A DNA stretch of 64,000 nt from Telluria mixta (GCF_029223865.1 NZ_CP119520.1:6324001-6388000), one strand, 5' to 3'. Numbered from the stretch's first letter, positions 44,501 to 54,408 are shown. Notes: generated from the sequence alone by a model not told the origin. Program-made: numbers and translations.

Positions 44501-46056
44501 GCGTGGACAGCGTCCCGGGCCGGGGCGCCACGTTCCGCTTCACGGCCCCCTTCGGCGTGGCGACCGGCGGTGCGCCCGCGCTGGCGCAGGCGGAGGCGGA
44601 TGCGCCGCCGCTGCGCGTCCTCGTCGCCGACGACAACGCGAGCAGCCGCGCCGCGCTGGCCGCCCTGCTCGCGGGCCGCGGCTGGCATGTCGAGACGGCG
44701 GCCAGCGGCGCGGACACGCTCGCGCTGCTGCGTTCCGCAGGGCCTACCGCCGTTCCGTTCGACATCGCCTTCATCGACAGTGTGCTGGGCGACCTGGACG
44801 GCGCATCCGTCATCGCCTTCGCGCGCGCCGACCAGGCGATTTCCCTGCCCCGCTGCGCCCTGCTGGCGGCCGACCCGGAGCGCGAGCGGCTCGATGCGCT
44901 CGCGGCCGACCTGCGCATCGACGCCGTGCTCGCGAAACCGTTCACGCCGGGCGCGCTCGCCGATGTGCTGGCGGAACTGCATAGCGGCGCGCCGACACCC
45001 GCACCGGGCCGCCCGACGCCGCTGAGCGGGCGCCTCGCGGGCATGCGCGTGCTCGTCGTCGAAGACAACCTGCTCAACCAGGAAGTGGCGAACTATGTGC
45101 TCGTGCACGCGGGCGCCAGCGTCGATTTCGCCGCGAACGGCCGTATCGCCGTCAGCATGCTGACCGAGCATGCCGCGCAATACGACGCGGTGTTGATGGA
45201 CCTGCAAATGCCCGTCATGGACGGTTTCGAGGCGACCCACGCGATCCGCGCGATGGGACTCGACCGGCTGCCGATCATCGCGATGACAGCCAACGCGCTC
45301 GACGAGGACCGGCGCCGCGCGCTGGCCGCGGGCATGGACGACTACCTCGCCAAGCCCATCGACGTCGATGAGCTGGTGGACATGCTGATCCACGTCACGG
45401 GCCGCCCGGCGACGGTGCCTTCCGAAGGGGCACGGACGGCGCTGGCGGCCGGGCAGGCCGTGCCGGCCTATCTGCCCGGCATCGACCTGAAAGCGACCTT
45501 GCCCCGCTTCGGCGGCAATTTCGCCAGCTTCGCCGCGTTATTCAAGCGTTTCGAAAGCTCGCAGGGCGGCGCCGTGGCGGACATCCGCGCCCTCCTCGCC
45601 GCAGGCGACCGCACGGGCGCGGGCCAGGCGGCGCACCGCCTGCGCGGCGTGGCTGCGAACCTGGGCGCGACGGACGTGGCGAGCCAGGCGCTGGAGCTGG
45701 AACAGGCGCTGCGCAGCGAGGACGCGGCGGCGCTCGCGCTGCGTCTCGCCCGTCTCGACGCCACGCTGTCGGTCGTGCTGGAAGCCGCGCGCGACCTCCC
45801 CGCGCCGCAGGTGCCGCTCGCGCCGGCCGAGGCGCCGGAAGATAGCGCTATCCTGCAGCGCGAGTTGGCGCAGCTCCTCGATTTGCTCCACAATAACAAC
45901 ATGAAAGCGATCGCGCAGTTCGAGACGCTGCGCCCCGCCCTCGCCCGCCTCGAACCATGCCAGGTGGCCCCGCTGGCGGACGCCGTGGCGACGCTGCGCT
46001 TCGGGGAGGCGGCGCAGCTGGTGCGGACGCTACTGGATACGAAGGAGGATGCATGA
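41557..46056 (+). CDS. hybrid histidine kinase: dCache-like sensor, three PAS, HisKA, HATPase, two REC, HPt
   Basis: About 1,499 residues, inner membrane. TM1 is at ~16-35, an extracytoplasmic Cache-like sensor at ~36-283 and TM2 at ~284-303. Three PAS domains (~374-489, 500-624, 642-757) are followed by HisKA with His783 ([15 protein letters not shown]) and a HATPase (~877-997; [20 protein letters not shown]). Receiver 1 has Asp1074 ([11 protein letters not shown]; weak surroundings) and receiver 2 has Asp1215 ([15 protein letters not shown]). The HPt has His1360 ([14 protein letters not shown]). The start is GTG 41557 with GCGGAG upstream; ATG 41512 is an alternative next to the MITE-like element. 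The HPt should pass phosphate to a separate receiver; the next gene encodes one. The signal is unknown. Confidence 0.9.
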   Translation: MQLLQRHTLPSIRHKLVTLVLACALPILIGYFVFATDADQRERAHVAEDAEMIARALAAAVDRDLANGETAARTLANQANLAHGDLAAFHVAARRLLRPEFPAYAVAVSAPDGKVLLDTRHALGSVLPARGNEADIRTVFASGDAVTSGLHRGDTTQPWVISITVPVWREGKVAYAVTVELRPRRLQELLASQNLPPHWSAIVFDNNRRLVAYRGHVPHGIGDSMHPELAKAVARRPVGIVELTAHGPQTMYSAYARTLGHDWAVAIGFPRHAAREILGPDPGTTLAWIAVMLAISLGLAWRIGDSIARSVRALTEPAAALGRGEALVIPPLAIREAATVARALGKVEGELQQYRAGLESLVAERTNELQRSSAMLATVYATAPVGLAFLDRSLKVVMINDYLAAVNALPAAAHIGRTLPDLLGERGIHIERPYRQVLTTGRPLIDVEDSGESPAEPGTMRHWICSYYPVYGPDRDLVGINAVVLDITERKRQEQRNRDNEVMFRALFEGSGDAHVLIAYGAGFISANQAAVDLFGCAGADEFLAMAPASSSPEFQPNGRRSDELWHEAMRRTLDTGGNRFEWIYRRRDGTQFHADVLLNSVDIGGRGIVQGTIRDITARVETAAALRAASRRLEESERMIRTVTDHLPALVGYWDADMRCRFANKPYLDWLERDAADVIGHTLVELIDEDQIRDVMPHLEAVLRGERQFFERRLHRKGSGKVIQAWGSYIPDFDADGRVQGFYMLHADITELKRTQSRLEEALRAAQAASSAKGEFLANMSHEIRTPMNAIIGLARLLEEADLGRRERGYVARMQMAAKSLLSMLNDVLDYSKVEAGQLVLEQTPFALDDVLASIAAMSATSAWNKGIEPVFAVHPDVPARLVGDPMRLGQVLLNLVSNATKFTERGEVVLAIEPAGQDGDHLALAFTVRDTGIGIPPEQQQRMFEAFSQADTSTSRKYGGTGLGLAISRRLVRLMGGDLRVDSVPGRGATFRFTAPFGVATGGAPALAQAEADAPPLRVLVADDNASSRAALAALLAGRGWHVETAASGADTLALLRSAGPTAVPFDIAFIDSVLGDLDGASVIAFARADQAISLPRCALLAADPERERLDALAADLRIDAVLAKPFTPGALADVLAELHSGAPTPAPGRPTPLSGRLAGMRVLVVEDNLLNQEVANYVLVHAGASVDFAANGRIAVSMLTEHAAQYDAVLMDLQMPVMDGFEATHAIRAMGLDRLPIIAMTANALDEDRRRALAAGMDDYLAKPIDVDELVDMLIHVTGRPATVPSEGARTALAAGQAVPAYLPGIDLKATLPRFGGNFASFAALFKRFESSQGGAVADIRALLAAGDRTGAGQAAHRLRGVAANLGATDVASQALELEQALRSEDAAALALRLARLDATLSVVLEAARDLPAPQVPLAPAEAPEDSAILQRELAQLLDLLHNNNMKAIAQFETLRPALARLEPCQVAPLADAVATLRFGEAAQLVRTLLDTKEDA

Positions 46057-46985
46057 GCTGGACCGACATGGCCGTCAACGGCCGCATCCTGGTGGTCGAC
46101 GATGCGATGGAAAACATCCAGATCCTGCACGGCGCCCTGCAGGACGAGCACGAGGTGCTGTTCGCGATGGATGGTCCGCGCGCGCTCGAGATCGCCCGTA
46201 CCCAGCAGCCCGACCTGATCCTGCTCGACGCCGTCATGCCCGGCATGGACGGGTATGCCGTCTGCAAGGAATTGCTGGCGTCGCCCGAGACGAACGACAT
46301 CCCCGTGATCTTCGTGACGGCGCTGAAGTCGCCCGAGGACGAGACGCGGGCACTGGGCGCCGGCGCGGCCGACTTCATCAGCAAGCCGGTGAATGCCGCC
46401 GTCGTGCGTGCGCGCGTGCGCACGCAACTGACCGTCAAGCGCCAGCGCGACGCCCTGCGCGCCCTGATCCTCACGGATGCGCTCACCGGCGTCGCGAACC
46501 GCCGCGCGTTCGACGAGCGCCTCGACGCCGAGTGGCGCCGCTGCGGACGCGCGGGCCTGCCGGTGGCCCTGATCCTCGTCGACATCGACCACTTCAAGCT
46601 GTACAACGACCACTACGGCCACCAGGCCGGCGACGCGACGCTCGTGCAGTTCGCGACGGCGATGCGGCGCGCCGCCGCGCGCACGCAGGATCTCGTGGCG
46701 CGCTACGGCGGCGAGGAATTCGCGATCCTGCTGCCGCAGCTGGACGGGCGCGGCGCCACCGGCGTGGCGCACCGCCTCATGACGGAACTGGCGCAGATGG
46801 CCATCCCGCACGCGGCGTCGCCGACGGCATCCTACCTGACGGCCAGCATGGGCATCGCCTGCATGGTGCCGGGCGAACACAGCATCCCGGCCGACCTGAT
46901 CCAGGTGGCCGATGCCCTGCTCTACCAGGCCAAGGCCGAGGGCCGCAACCGCTACCGCCTGGGCGGCGCCGACTGCGTCGCCTGA
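46053..46985 (+). CDS. response-regulator diguanylate cyclase (REC-GGDEF)
   Basis: A 310-residue cytoplasmic protein. The receiver domain at 11-125 has phospho-acceptor Asp59 (LILLDAVMPGMDGY) and Lys111 (FISKPV). The GGDEF domain at ~137-303 has an active-site GGEEF (219-223) and an intact inhibitory I-site, RTQD (210-213), five residues before it. Predicted to make c-di-GMP when phosphorylated. Its ATG overlaps the kinase TGA (ATGA) with GGAGG upstream, so it is the obvious partner of the hybrid kinase. It resembles the PleD/WspR class with a single receiver. Confidence 0.93.
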   Translation: MSWTDMAVNGRILVVDDAMENIQILHGALQDEHEVLFAMDGPRALEIARTQQPDLILLDAVMPGMDGYAVCKELLASPETNDIPVIFVTALKSPEDETRALGAGAADFISKPVNAAVVRARVRTQLTVKRQRDALRALILTDALTGVANRRAFDERLDAEWRRCGRAGLPVALILVDIDHFKLYNDHYGHQAGDATLVQFATAMRRAAARTQDLVARYGGEEFAILLPQLDGRGATGVAHRLMTELAQMAIPHAASPTASYLTASMGIACMVPGEHSIPADLIQVADALLYQAKAEGRNRYRLGGADCVA

Positions 46986-46995
46986 CGCATCCTCA

Positions 46996-47463
46996 TCAGG
47001 CGTAGCGCCGCACGAGGAATTCGGCCACGCACACGGGTTTCGTGCCGCCCTCGCGCTCGACCGTCACGTCCAGCGTCAGCTGTGTCGATCCCGCTTCGTC
47101 ATCCAGCGCCGCCAGCACGATCGCCGCGCGCACGCGGCTGCCGGCCGGCACCGGCGCGGGAAAGCGCACCTTGTTCAAGCCATAGTTCACGACGAGCTTC
47201 GCGTCGACCATCGCGAGCACGTCGGATAACATCGACGGCAGCAGCGACAGGGTGAGGAACCCGTGCGCCACGGTCCCGCCAAACGGCGATTCGCGCGCCG
47301 CGCGTTCCGGGTCGATGTGGATCCACTGGTGGTCGTCGGTGGCGTCGGCGAACGTGGCGATGCGGTCCTGGCCGATCTCGAACCAGCGCGACCGGCCCAG
47401 CTCCGTGCCGACCAGGGCGCGCAGCGTCTCCAGCCCCGTCACTTCGTGCAGCGCGCTAGCCAT
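46996..47463 (-). CDS. MaoC-family (R)-hydratase B
   Basis: A 155-residue hot-dog-fold enoyl-CoA hydratase. The hydratase-2 motif is intact ([18 protein letters not shown], catalytic Asp and His), followed by [20 protein letters not shown]. It resembles NodN/MaoC dehydratases. The start at 47463 has GGGGAGAGGG upstream; an Arg-rich extension overlapping the preceding gene is rejected. It is the last gene of a four-gene acyl-CoA operon and overlaps the upstream hydratase by eight bases. Confidence 0.87.
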   Translation of the reverse strand: MASALHEVTGLETLRALVGTELGRSRWFEIGQDRIATFADATDDHQWIHIDPERAARESPFGGTVAHGFLTLSLLPSMLSDVLAMVDAKLVVNYGLNKVRFPAPVPAGSRVRAAIVLAALDDEAGSTQLTLDVTVEREGGTKPVCVAEFLVRRYA

Positions 47464-47926
47464 GATCCCTCTCCCCGCCGGGGCGGCGCCCGAACATGCC
47501 CATGCCCTCGACCGTGCACACGGTCTCGCCATGCTGGTTGAGCGCGACCCACTTCGACCAGACCACGCCGCGGTCCGGCTTCGACGTGGACGCCTTTACC
47601 TGCACGGTCCGGTAGCGCACGTTCAGCGTGTCGCCCGCGCGCACGGGCGCGAGCCAGCGCACGCCGTCCAGGCCCGGCGAGCCCATGCTGGCCGACCGGT
47701 TCATCAGGCCGTCGACGACCATGCGCATCATCATGCTGCACGTGTGCCAGCCGCTGGCGATCACGCCGCCGAAGATCGAGTCCGCAGCGGCCGCGCGGTC
47801 GATGTGGAACGGCTGCGGATCGAAGTCCCGGGCGAACGCGACGATTTCCTCTTCGGTGACGGTGCGCGTGCCCAGGTCGATGTCCTGGCCGGGCTCGAAA
47901 TCCTCGAAATACCAGTACGCCTTCAT
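47456..47926 (-). CDS. MaoC-family (R)-hydratase A
   Basis: A 156-residue hot-dog-fold protein. [20 protein letters not shown] opens it, and the hydratase-2 motif is [17 protein letters not shown] with the catalytic Asp and His. [20 protein letters not shown] and [18 protein letters not shown] follow. Both hydratases of this operon keep the catalytic residues, so either they act on different acyl-CoAs or they form a heterodimer. Its start overlaps the acyl-CoA dehydrogenase stop by four bases. Confidence 0.88.
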   Translation of the reverse strand: MKAYWYFEDFEPGQDIDLGTRTVTEEEIVAFARDFDPQPFHIDRAAAADSIFGGVIASGWHTCSMMMRMVVDGLMNRSASMGSPGLDGVRWLAPVRAGDTLNVRYRTVQVKASTSKPDRGVVWSKWVALNQHGETVCTVEGMGMFGRRPGGERDHG

Positions 47927-49092
47927 GCCGCCTCCTCGTCGTCGTAGAACCCCGGCTGCGCGATGAAGCGGGCCAGGTGGTGGTCGCAATCGCCCAAGGT
48001 CAGCTCGATCGTCGACAGGCGCTTGAAGTAATGCGACGCCGGCAACTCGTCCGTCACGCCCATCCCGCCGTGCAGCTGGATCGCCTGCTGGCCCACGAAG
48101 CGCGCGGCCTGGCCCACGCGGTACTTCGCGGCCGCGACCGCGCGGCGGCGCTCGGCGGCCTGATCTCCGCCGACGTCGCCGGCCAGGCGCACGGCCGCCA
48201 GCAGCGCCATCGAACGGGCCTGCTCCAGATGCACGTACATGTCGGCCATGCGGTGCTGCAAGGCCTGGAACTTCCCGATCGGCACACCGAACTGCTGGCG
48301 CGTCTTGAGGTAGTCGAGTGTCGCGGCGAACAGCGCATCCATCGCACCGAGCGCTTCCGCGCACAGCAGGCCGGCGCCATAGTCGGCCGCCGCTTCCAGG
48401 ATGGTCCATCCTGCGCCCACTACGCCGATCACGGCATCCGCACCGACCTTCACGTCGCGCAGCAGCACGTCGGCCGCCCTCTGGCCGTCCAGCATGCGCA
48501 CGTCGCGCGTGACGACGCCCGCCGCATCCGCCGGGACGGCGAACAGCGTAATGCCGTCCTCGTCGCGCTGCGCGCCGGCCGTCCTGGCCGACACGATGAG
48601 CACGCCCGCCTGCGCGCCGTGCAGCACGACCTTCTTTTCGCCGTTCAAACGCCAGCCGTCGCCATCCGGGGCGGCAGGCGTGGCACGGGTTGCAACATCG
48701 CGCAAGTCGTGGCGCGACTGGCGTTCGCCCAGCGCGCAAGCCAGCTTCAGCTCGCCCACCGCCACGCGTTCGAGCAGCGCGTCGTGCGCACGCCCGCGAC
48801 GCAGGAACTCGGCGCCGAACATGGTCGCGAAATATGGTTCGACCACGAGGCCGCGGCCCAGTTCCTGCATCACGACGAACATGTCGACGGCGTCGCCATC
48901 GAAGCCGCCAAGCGCTTCCGGCAGCGGCAACGCGGTCAGGCCGAGCTCGGCGAGCGTCGCCCAGGCGGTCCCCGATACGCCGGCCGGCGCGCCCACGATC
49001 GCGCGCCGCGCCTCGAACGTGTAGTCGCGCGCGATCCAGCGCTTGAGCGCGTCCGCCAGTTGCAGCTGCTCTTCCTTGAAGTTGAAGTCCAT
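47923..49092 (-). CDS. acyl-CoA dehydrogenase, second subunit
   Basis: A 389-residue flavoprotein of the acyl-CoA dehydrogenase family. The N-terminal helical domain is [20 protein letters not shown], the middle beta domain carries [20 protein letters not shown], and the C-terminal four-helix domain has [20 protein letters not shown] and [20 protein letters not shown]. Middle-domain motifs are weaker than in its neighbour, as in the smaller subunits of heteromeric dehydrogenases. It lies eight bases after the first dehydrogenase gene. Confidence 0.88.
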   Translation of the reverse strand: MDFNFKEEQLQLADALKRWIARDYTFEARRAIVGAPAGVSGTAWATLAELGLTALPLPEALGGFDGDAVDMFVVMQELGRGLVVEPYFATMFGAEFLRRGRAHDALLERVAVGELKLACALGERQSRHDLRDVATRATPAAPDGDGWRLNGEKKVVLHGAQAGVLIVSARTAGAQRDEDGITLFAVPADAAGVVTRDVRMLDGQRAADVLLRDVKVGADAVIGVVGAGWTILEAAADYGAGLLCAEALGAMDALFAATLDYLKTRQQFGVPIGKFQALQHRMADMYVHLEQARSMALLAAVRLAGDVGGDQAAERRRAVAAAKYRVGQAARFVGQQAIQLHGGMGVTDELPASHYFKRLSTIELTLGDCDHHLARFIAQPGFYDDEEAA

Positions 49093-49100
49093 GTCTTTCC

Positions 49101-50291
49101 TCACAGGCCCAGGATCATCTGGGAGATGATGTTGCGTTGGATCTCGTTCGAGCCGCCGTAGATCGACGTCTTGCGGAAATTGAAGTAATGCGGAAGCAGC
49201 GGCGCCGCGAAGTCGTCGTCGATGGCGCTGTGTTCGTGCTCGCCTTCGAGGTAGGCCGGGTCGAACGGCAGCGCCAGCGGGCCGGCCGCCTCGACCATCA
49301 GTTCCGACAGCCGCTGCTGGATTTCCGTGCCGCGCACCTTCAGCACGGACGCTTCCGGCCCCGGCGCCTTGTCGGCCTGCGCCAGCACGCGCAGCACCGT
49401 CATCTCGAGCGCCATCAGTTCGATCTCGAGGTCCGCGACTTTCGCCGCGAACAGCGGGTCGCGCAGCAGCGGCTGGCCATTCTTTTGCTCGCGCCGGGCG
49501 AGTTCTTTCAGCCGGGCCAGTTCGCGCTTCGACCGGCCGACGGCCGCGATCCCCGTGCGCTCGTGTCCCAGCAGGTATTTGGCATACGTCCAGCCCCGGT
49601 TTTCCTGGCCGACGAGATTGGCCGCCGGCACGCGGACGTTGTCGAAGAAGACTTCGTTCACCTCGTGGTCTTCGTCCAGCATGATGATCGGGCGCACGGT
49701 GACGCCCGGCGCATGCATGTCGATCAGCAGGAACGAGATGCCCTCCTGCTTGCGCACGGTCGGGTCGGTGCGAACGAGGCAGAAGATCATGTCGGCGTGC
49801 TGGGCCAGGGTCGTCCACGTCTTCTGGCCGTTGACGATGTAGTGATCGCCGTCGCGGATGGCGGTCGTCTTCAGCGACGCGAGATCGGACCCGGCCCCCG
49901 GCTCGGAATACCCCTGGCACCACCAGTCCTCGCACGCCAGGATGCGAGGCAGGTAATACGCTTTCTGTTCCTCGCTGCCGAACGCCATGATGACGGGCGC
50001 GACCATGTTCACGCCGAACGGCAACACGGGCGGCGTACCGGCGCGGGCGCATTCCTCCTCGAAGATATGACGCTGCACGGGCGTCCAGCCCGGCCCGCCG
50101 TACTCGCGCGGCCAGCCCGGCGCGACCCAGCCCTGGCGCGCCAGGATGCGGTGCCAGCGCACGTAGTCGTCCTTGTGCAGGCGCAGGTGGTTTTCAACCT
50201 TGTGGCGCAGGTCGGCCGGCAGCTCGGCCTCGAGGAAGGCGCGTACCTGGTCGCGGAAAGCCAGGTCGTCGCCGGTATAGGTCAGGTCCAT
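49101..50291 (-). CDS. acyl-CoA dehydrogenase, first subunit
   Basis: A 396-residue FAD-dependent dehydrogenase. [40 protein letters not shown] (FAD/substrate loop), [20 protein letters not shown] and the C-terminal [20 protein letters not shown] are standard. Gly occupies the IYxG position where medium-chain enzymes have the catalytic Glu, so the base must be elsewhere, as in other FadE subfamilies. MDLTYTG at 50291 is the start. It is first in the operon; no CoA ligase or thiolase is in the window, so the substrate is unknown. Confidence 0.9.
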   Translation of the reverse strand: MDLTYTGDDLAFRDQVRAFLEAELPADLRHKVENHLRLHKDDYVRWHRILARQGWVAPGWPREYGGPGWTPVQRHIFEEECARAGTPPVLPFGVNMVAPVIMAFGSEEQKAYYLPRILACEDWWCQGYSEPGAGSDLASLKTTAIRDGDHYIVNGQKTWTTLAQHADMIFCLVRTDPTVRKQEGISFLLIDMHAPGVTVRPIIMLDEDHEVNEVFFDNVRVPAANLVGQENRGWTYAKYLLGHERTGIAAVGRSKRELARLKELARREQKNGQPLLRDPLFAAKVADLEIELMALEMTVLRVLAQADKAPGPEASVLKVRGTEIQQRLSELMVEAAGPLALPFDPAYLEGEHEHSAIDDDFAAPLLPHYFNFRKTSIYGGSNEIQRNIISQMILGL

Positions 50292-50383
50292 GTTGTCTCC
50301 TTTGTTATGCCGGCCAAAAAAGCACGACCGTTCCAAAGATTGTACCTGAAATCACCCGGCGGAAAAGGGGGCGTGCAAAAGCA

Positions 50384-50409
50384 AACGCCCCCGCGCGGGC
50401 GGGGGCGTT
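50384..50409 (-). terminator. terminator of the PEP-CTERM gene
   Basis: A strong GC stem AACGCCCCCGC / GCGGGGGCGTT lies about 25 bases beyond the stop codon of the PEP-CTERM gene, followed on the minus strand by TGCTTTTG. The T-run is short. Confidence 0.65.
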
Positions 50410-50432
50410 CGTGGTGCTGCGCGGCGCGTCGA

Positions 50433-51227
50433 TCAGCGCTTGCGGCGACGGACGATGCCCATCGCGCCCAGCATGCCCGCCATCATCAGGGCGATCGACG
50501 ACGGTTCCGGCACGGCAGCCGCGGGTGCGGCCGGCGCGTCCGGCAGGCCGGCGCCGATGTCGCCGCCGATGCCGCCATTGCCGTTGCCATTACCGTTCCC
50601 GTTGTTTTGGGCTGGAATCGGCAGCTGGACGATGGCACCGCCCTCCTGGCCGCCGGCGGCCGGCGTGATCACCGTCGCGCCATTGCCATTGTCGTAGTTG
50701 CCCGACGGGGCACCATGGACGCTGTCGCTGTTGCTCGACGAATTGCTGCCCTTCGGCGGATTGGCGTTGGCGGAAGGCGCGCTCGCGTTGGAGCCGCCAC
50801 CGCCGTAGTTGCTGTTGTTAGCGCCCGCCGCCTCCGTCGTGATGACCTTGCCGTCGGCGGTGGACACGACGCCCTTGCCGTTACCCAGCATCGCCGCGAG
50901 TTTGGCATTGCTGGTGCTCAGCAGATAGGTGCCTTCGATACCCTGCGAGTAAGACAGTTTCACTTGCGTACCGGTCTGGCCGACGCTGGCGCTGGCCTTC
51001 TGGTACAGCGCTTCGGCCAGGTTGCCACTGCCGTAAGCGGCACCGCCGACCAGGCTCACGCCGTTCGACAGCACCCCCGAACTGACCACGTCCGAGCCAT
51101 TACCGCTGGTCCATCCGGACAGGAAGCCCGACTGGGCCGCCGTACCGGTCGCCGACAGCACTTCTGCCTGGGCTCCGCATGCGCTCCCGACCAGGAGAGC
51201 CGCCGCGATGAGGTAACGAGTTGTCAT
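50433..51227 (-). CDS. PEP-CTERM sorting-domain exported protein
   Basis: A 264-residue secreted protein. A signal peptide (MTTRYLIAAALLVGSACGAQ, cleavage near AQA) precedes the body, and an Asn/Ser/Gly-rich low-complexity region covers ~135-225. The C-terminus is a classic PEP-CTERM anchor: VPEPSS, a hydrophobic helix (IALMMAGMLGAMGIV) and RRRKR. Such proteins are cut and exported by exosortase in biofilm-forming Gram-negatives; no exosortase is in the window. AGGAG precedes the ATG. It has its own terminator. Confidence 0.9.
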   Translation of the reverse strand: MTTRYLIAAALLVGSACGAQAEVLSATGTAAQSGFLSGWTSGNGSDVVSSGVLSNGVSLVGGAAYGSGNLAEALYQKASASVGQTGTQVKLSYSQGIEGTYLLSTSNAKLAAMLGNGKGVVSTADGKVITTEAAGANNSNYGGGGSNASAPSANANPPKGSNSSSNSDSVHGAPSGNYDNGNGATVITPAAGGQEGGAIVQLPIPAQNNGNGNGNGNGGIGGDIGAGLPDAPAAPAAAVPEPSSIALMMAGMLGAMGIVRRRKR

Positions 51228-51328
51228 ATTGCACTCCTTGCTCAGTTCATAAAGTTATTGTTAATTTAACTGCTGAGCTAATGTAGCACAGCTGAAAAAA
51301 ATACAATTTTCAATTGAACGGCATAAAA

Positions 51329-51360
51329 AAAGGCGAGGATCCCAAGGGGATCCTCGCCTT
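51329..51360 (-). terminator. Rho-independent terminator of prc
   Basis: A near-perfect stem, AAGGCGAGGATCC paired with GGATCCTCGCCTT, is followed on the minus strand by a run of seven T. It lies about 60 bases after the prc stop codon and between prc and the PEP-CTERM gene. Confidence 0.93.
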
Positions 51361-51417
51361 CAGCCATCCGGTAAGGATGTATGCTTAACTTACGGTTAAT
51401 TCATTTTTGACAACCAA

Positions 51418-53682
51418 TTAGTTGCCGGGTTGTTTCAACATTGACATGTACGGCATCGCGCGCGACGCCATCCGGGTGTCGGCTTTCAGCATGCCGGCCT
51501 CGTCGGCCAGGATATGGGCAGCCTCCTGCAGGTACACGTCCTTGGCGTTCTTGGCGGCCTTCTCGGCGGCCAGTTCGGCGCTCAGGCTGCGCTCGTCGCC
51601 CTGCAGGCCGTCATCCGCGCTCGCCGCGCCTTTCAGCACGACGTTCGTCTTCTTCGGGCTGGTCGGCGTCGGCACCTTGCCGCGCTGTTCCTTGCTGCCC
51701 GGACCGGACACCGGCTCATCCGGATTGTCCTTGCCGGCCAGGCGCGACTCGCGCAGGCGTGCCTTGGCTTCCTGGTTCTCGCGCTCCTTGCGGCGCACGG
51801 TCTCGTTCAGCGAGATCAGGTTGTCCTTGCGGACCTTCAGGGCCTCGGCGATGTCCTGCTCGATATCGAGGAAGTCACGGTCCTTGGCAACGCGGCTGTC
51901 GTGCTTCTTCTGCAGCGGGTTGAACAGCTCCTTCAGGTCGCCGGACGGCATGTACGTCGCCGGCTTGATCTGCACCCACGGCAGCGCGTTGTCGTACGAC
52001 GCTTCGCCGAAGTTGTCGTCATCCGACGTGACCGGGAACCTGATGTCCGGGGTGACGCCGCGCAGTTGCGTGGTGCCGCCGTTGATGCGGAAGAACTGGG
52101 CGATCGTCATCTTGAGTTCGCCGTACTTCAACTTGTCGTTCTGCGAGAAGCGGTCGAGGTTGATCAGCGTCTGCACGGTGCCCTTGCCGAAGCTCGGCTC
52201 GCCGATGATGATGCCGCGGCCGTAATCCTGGATCGCGGCGGCGAAGATTTCCGACGCCGACGCCGAACCGCGGTTGATCAGCACGCCCATCGGACCGTCC
52301 CAGGCCAGGCCTGCATCCGTGTCGCTCTCGACTTCGACGCGGCCTTCGGCGCTGCGCTGCTGCACGACCGGGCCCTTGTCGATGAACAGGCCCGTCAGTT
52401 CGACGGCCTCGATCAGCGAACCGCCGCCGTTGTTGCGCAGGTCGATCAGGACGTTGTCGACCTTCTCTTTCTTCAGCTCGCCGAGGATGCGCTTCACGTC
52501 GCGCGTGGCGCTCTTGAAGTCCTTGTCGCCCTTGCGGCGTGCCTCGAAGTCCTGGTAGAAGGTCGGCAGCTGGATCACGCCGATGCGGCGCTTCACGCCG
52601 TTATCCGTGACCTCGATGATCTTCTTCTTGGCCGACTGCTCTTCCATGCTGATCTTCTGGCGCACGATGGAAATCGTCGTGTGCTTGCCGTCCTGGCCGG
52701 CGTCGGCCGGCAGCACGTCCAGGCGGACCGTCGAGTTGCGTTCGCCGCGCACGAGCTGCACGACGTCGTCGATGCGCCAGCCCATCACGTCCGTGAACGG
52801 GCCGTTGCCCTGCGCGACGCCGACGATGCGGTCGCCCACCTTCAGCTTGCCGGATTTGTCGGCCGGGCCGCCCGGGACGATCTCGCGGATCACGGTGTAG
52901 TCTTCACGCGACTGCAGCACGGCGCCGATGCCGTCCAGCGACAGGCGCATGGCGATGTCGAAGTTCTCGGCCGAGCGCGGGCCCAGGTAGTTCGTGTGCG
53001 GCTCGATGGCCATCGCGTACGCGTTCATGAACATCTGGAACACGTCTTCGTTGTTCAGCTTCTTGAGGCGGTTCTGGTAACCCTCGTAGCGCTTGTCCAG
53101 CGTCTCGCGGATCGCCTTGTCTTCCTTGCCGGCCAGCTTCAGGCGCAACCAGTCGTTCTTGACGCGCTTGCGCCACAGGTCCTTCGCCTCTTCCTCGTTC
53201 TTCGCCCACGGGGCCTTCTCGCGGTCGATCTGCAGCGATTCGTCCGTGGTGAAGTCGAACTTGCCCTTCAACAGCTCACGCGCATACGTCATGCGGTCGA
53301 AGAAGCGCTGCTGGTAGATGTTGTAGATCTGGAAAGGCACCGTCAGGTCTTCGTTGTTGATGGCATCGTCCAGCTTGGTGCGCACGGGCGCGAAGTTGTC
53401 GATGTCGGCCTGGGTGAAGTAGAGCTTCTCGCTGTCGAGCGCCTTGAAATAGGCATCGAAGATCTTCGCGGACATCGCGTCGTCCAGCGGCGTCGCCTTG
53501 TAGTGGTAGCGCGCAAGCACGCGCGATGCCCACAGGGCGGCCTGGGTCTGGGCGGCGGCCGGCTTGAGCTGGCCGACGGGTGTCGTGTCGGTCTTGACCG
53601 CGGCAACCTTCTCGGGCTGTGCCGTGACCACATGGGCCGACATGGCAAACGCCAGCGCGACCGTCAACAACTGCTTCTTCAT
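51418..53682 (-). CDS. prc: carboxy-terminal processing (tail-specific) protease Prc
   Basis: A 754-residue periplasmic S41A protease. A signal peptide (MKKQLLTVALAFAMSAHVVT) is followed by an N-terminal Tsp domain (~40-230), PDZ (~235-325; RLSLDGIGAVLQSREDYTVI), the protease core (~345-570) and a DUF3340-type C-terminal domain. The catalytic Ser475 (RGSASASEIF), Asp486 and Lys500 (GEPSFGKGTVQ) align with E. coli Tsp Ser430/Asp441/Lys455. It trims or degrades tagged periplasmic proteins and lipoproteins. It stands alone with a good Shine-Dalgarno and a strong terminator. Confidence 0.95.
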   Translation of the reverse strand: MKKQLLTVALAFAMSAHVVTAQPEKVAAVKTDTTPVGQLKPAAAQTQAALWASRVLARYHYKATPLDDAMSAKIFDAYFKALDSEKLYFTQADIDNFAPVRTKLDDAINNEDLTVPFQIYNIYQQRFFDRMTYARELLKGKFDFTTDESLQIDREKAPWAKNEEEAKDLWRKRVKNDWLRLKLAGKEDKAIRETLDKRYEGYQNRLKKLNNEDVFQMFMNAYAMAIEPHTNYLGPRSAENFDIAMRLSLDGIGAVLQSREDYTVIREIVPGGPADKSGKLKVGDRIVGVAQGNGPFTDVMGWRIDDVVQLVRGERNSTVRLDVLPADAGQDGKHTTISIVRQKISMEEQSAKKKIIEVTDNGVKRRIGVIQLPTFYQDFEARRKGDKDFKSATRDVKRILGELKKEKVDNVLIDLRNNGGGSLIEAVELTGLFIDKGPVVQQRSAEGRVEVESDTDAGLAWDGPMGVLINRGSASASEIFAAAIQDYGRGIIIGEPSFGKGTVQTLINLDRFSQNDKLKYGELKMTIAQFFRINGGTTQLRGVTPDIRFPVTSDDDNFGEASYDNALPWVQIKPATYMPSGDLKELFNPLQKKHDSRVAKDRDFLDIEQDIAEALKVRKDNLISLNETVRRKERENQEAKARLRESRLAGKDNPDEPVSGPGSKEQRGKVPTPTSPKKTNVVLKGAASADDGLQGDERSLSAELAAEKAAKNAKDVYLQEAAHILADEAGMLKADTRMASRAMPYMSMLKQPGN

Positions 53683-53841
53683 TCTTGGTTCTCCGGACGG
53701 GAATATTCAAGCGACTGCTTGGCGGGAGGGCCGGCAGTCGCGCCGACGCAGCGGCGGATGCAACCCATTCTACAGGATAGCGCGGCGGCGCAGAGCCGGC
53801 TTGTACGCGTCTTCAGCCGAGCTTAAGTCTTCACGGCGCTC

Positions 53842-54408
53842 TCAGGCCTGCGCTTTTACAAATCGAAACAAACTGGTTTGAAACCAACAGTAGGCCAGGC
53901 CGCCCGCCGCGATAATCAACAGATAAGGCCAGCTGCGCAAGCTGAGTTTCCAGTCGACGGGCGATGGCCAGAACGACAGGAACTGCGGCGCCAGCAGCAG
54001 GGTCAGCGCCAAGTCGGCCGGACCGAAGTGCCATGGCGTGCGGGTGCGCCACCATGCCACGGTGACGGGCACGAGCAGCACGAGGAAAGGCGCCAGCGCG
54101 GCGGGCGCGGCGTTATACCAGCGCAGGTTCGCGAACGACACGGAACCGAGCTCCCACGTACGCCCGTTGCGGCGCGGAATGATGGTAAAGCCGACAGGTT
54201 CGGCGCCCAGCAACAGCCCGACGGCGAAGTGCGCGAGCTCGTGGCAGAACGTGCCGACGGCGCTGAACAGGAAAAAGACGGGATGCGCCCGCGTCACCAT
54301 CCAGATCAGGAACGCGAGCGCGAGCGACGGCACGAGATATAACAGCATCTCGCCCAGGCCGCAGGCCCAGGCGGGCAGATGGGTGGTACAGCCTGCCAGC
54401 CAGGACAT
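53842..54408 (-). CDS. small integral membrane protein with HExxH motif (M50-like)
   Basis: A 188-residue protein with five to six hydrophobic segments. The helix SAVGTFCHELAHFAVGLLLG carries HELAH, the zinc-binding HExxH of site-2-type membrane metallopeptidases, and FGPADLALTLLLAPQFLSFW and SWPYLLIIAAGGLAYCWF are further helices. No clear second zinc motif (LDG/NPDG) is visible, so proteolytic activity is unproven. It follows tdk by 12 bases on the same strand. Its role is unknown. Confidence 0.72.
   Translation of the reverse strand: MSWLAGCTTHLPAWACGLGEMLLYLVPSLALAFLIWMVTRAHPVFFLFSAVGTFCHELAHFAVGLLLGAEPVGFTIIPRRNGRTWELGSVSFANLRWYNAAPAALAPFLVLLVPVTVAWWRTRTPWHFGPADLALTLLLAPQFLSFWPSPVDWKLSLRSWPYLLIIAAGGLAYCWFQTSLFRFVKAQA

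Noticed and set aside
41566..45393. A 1,275-codon open frame antisense to the hybrid kinase
   Set aside because: Its composition is His/Arg/Val-rich with no motif, while the plus strand encodes an unmistakable multidomain kinase.
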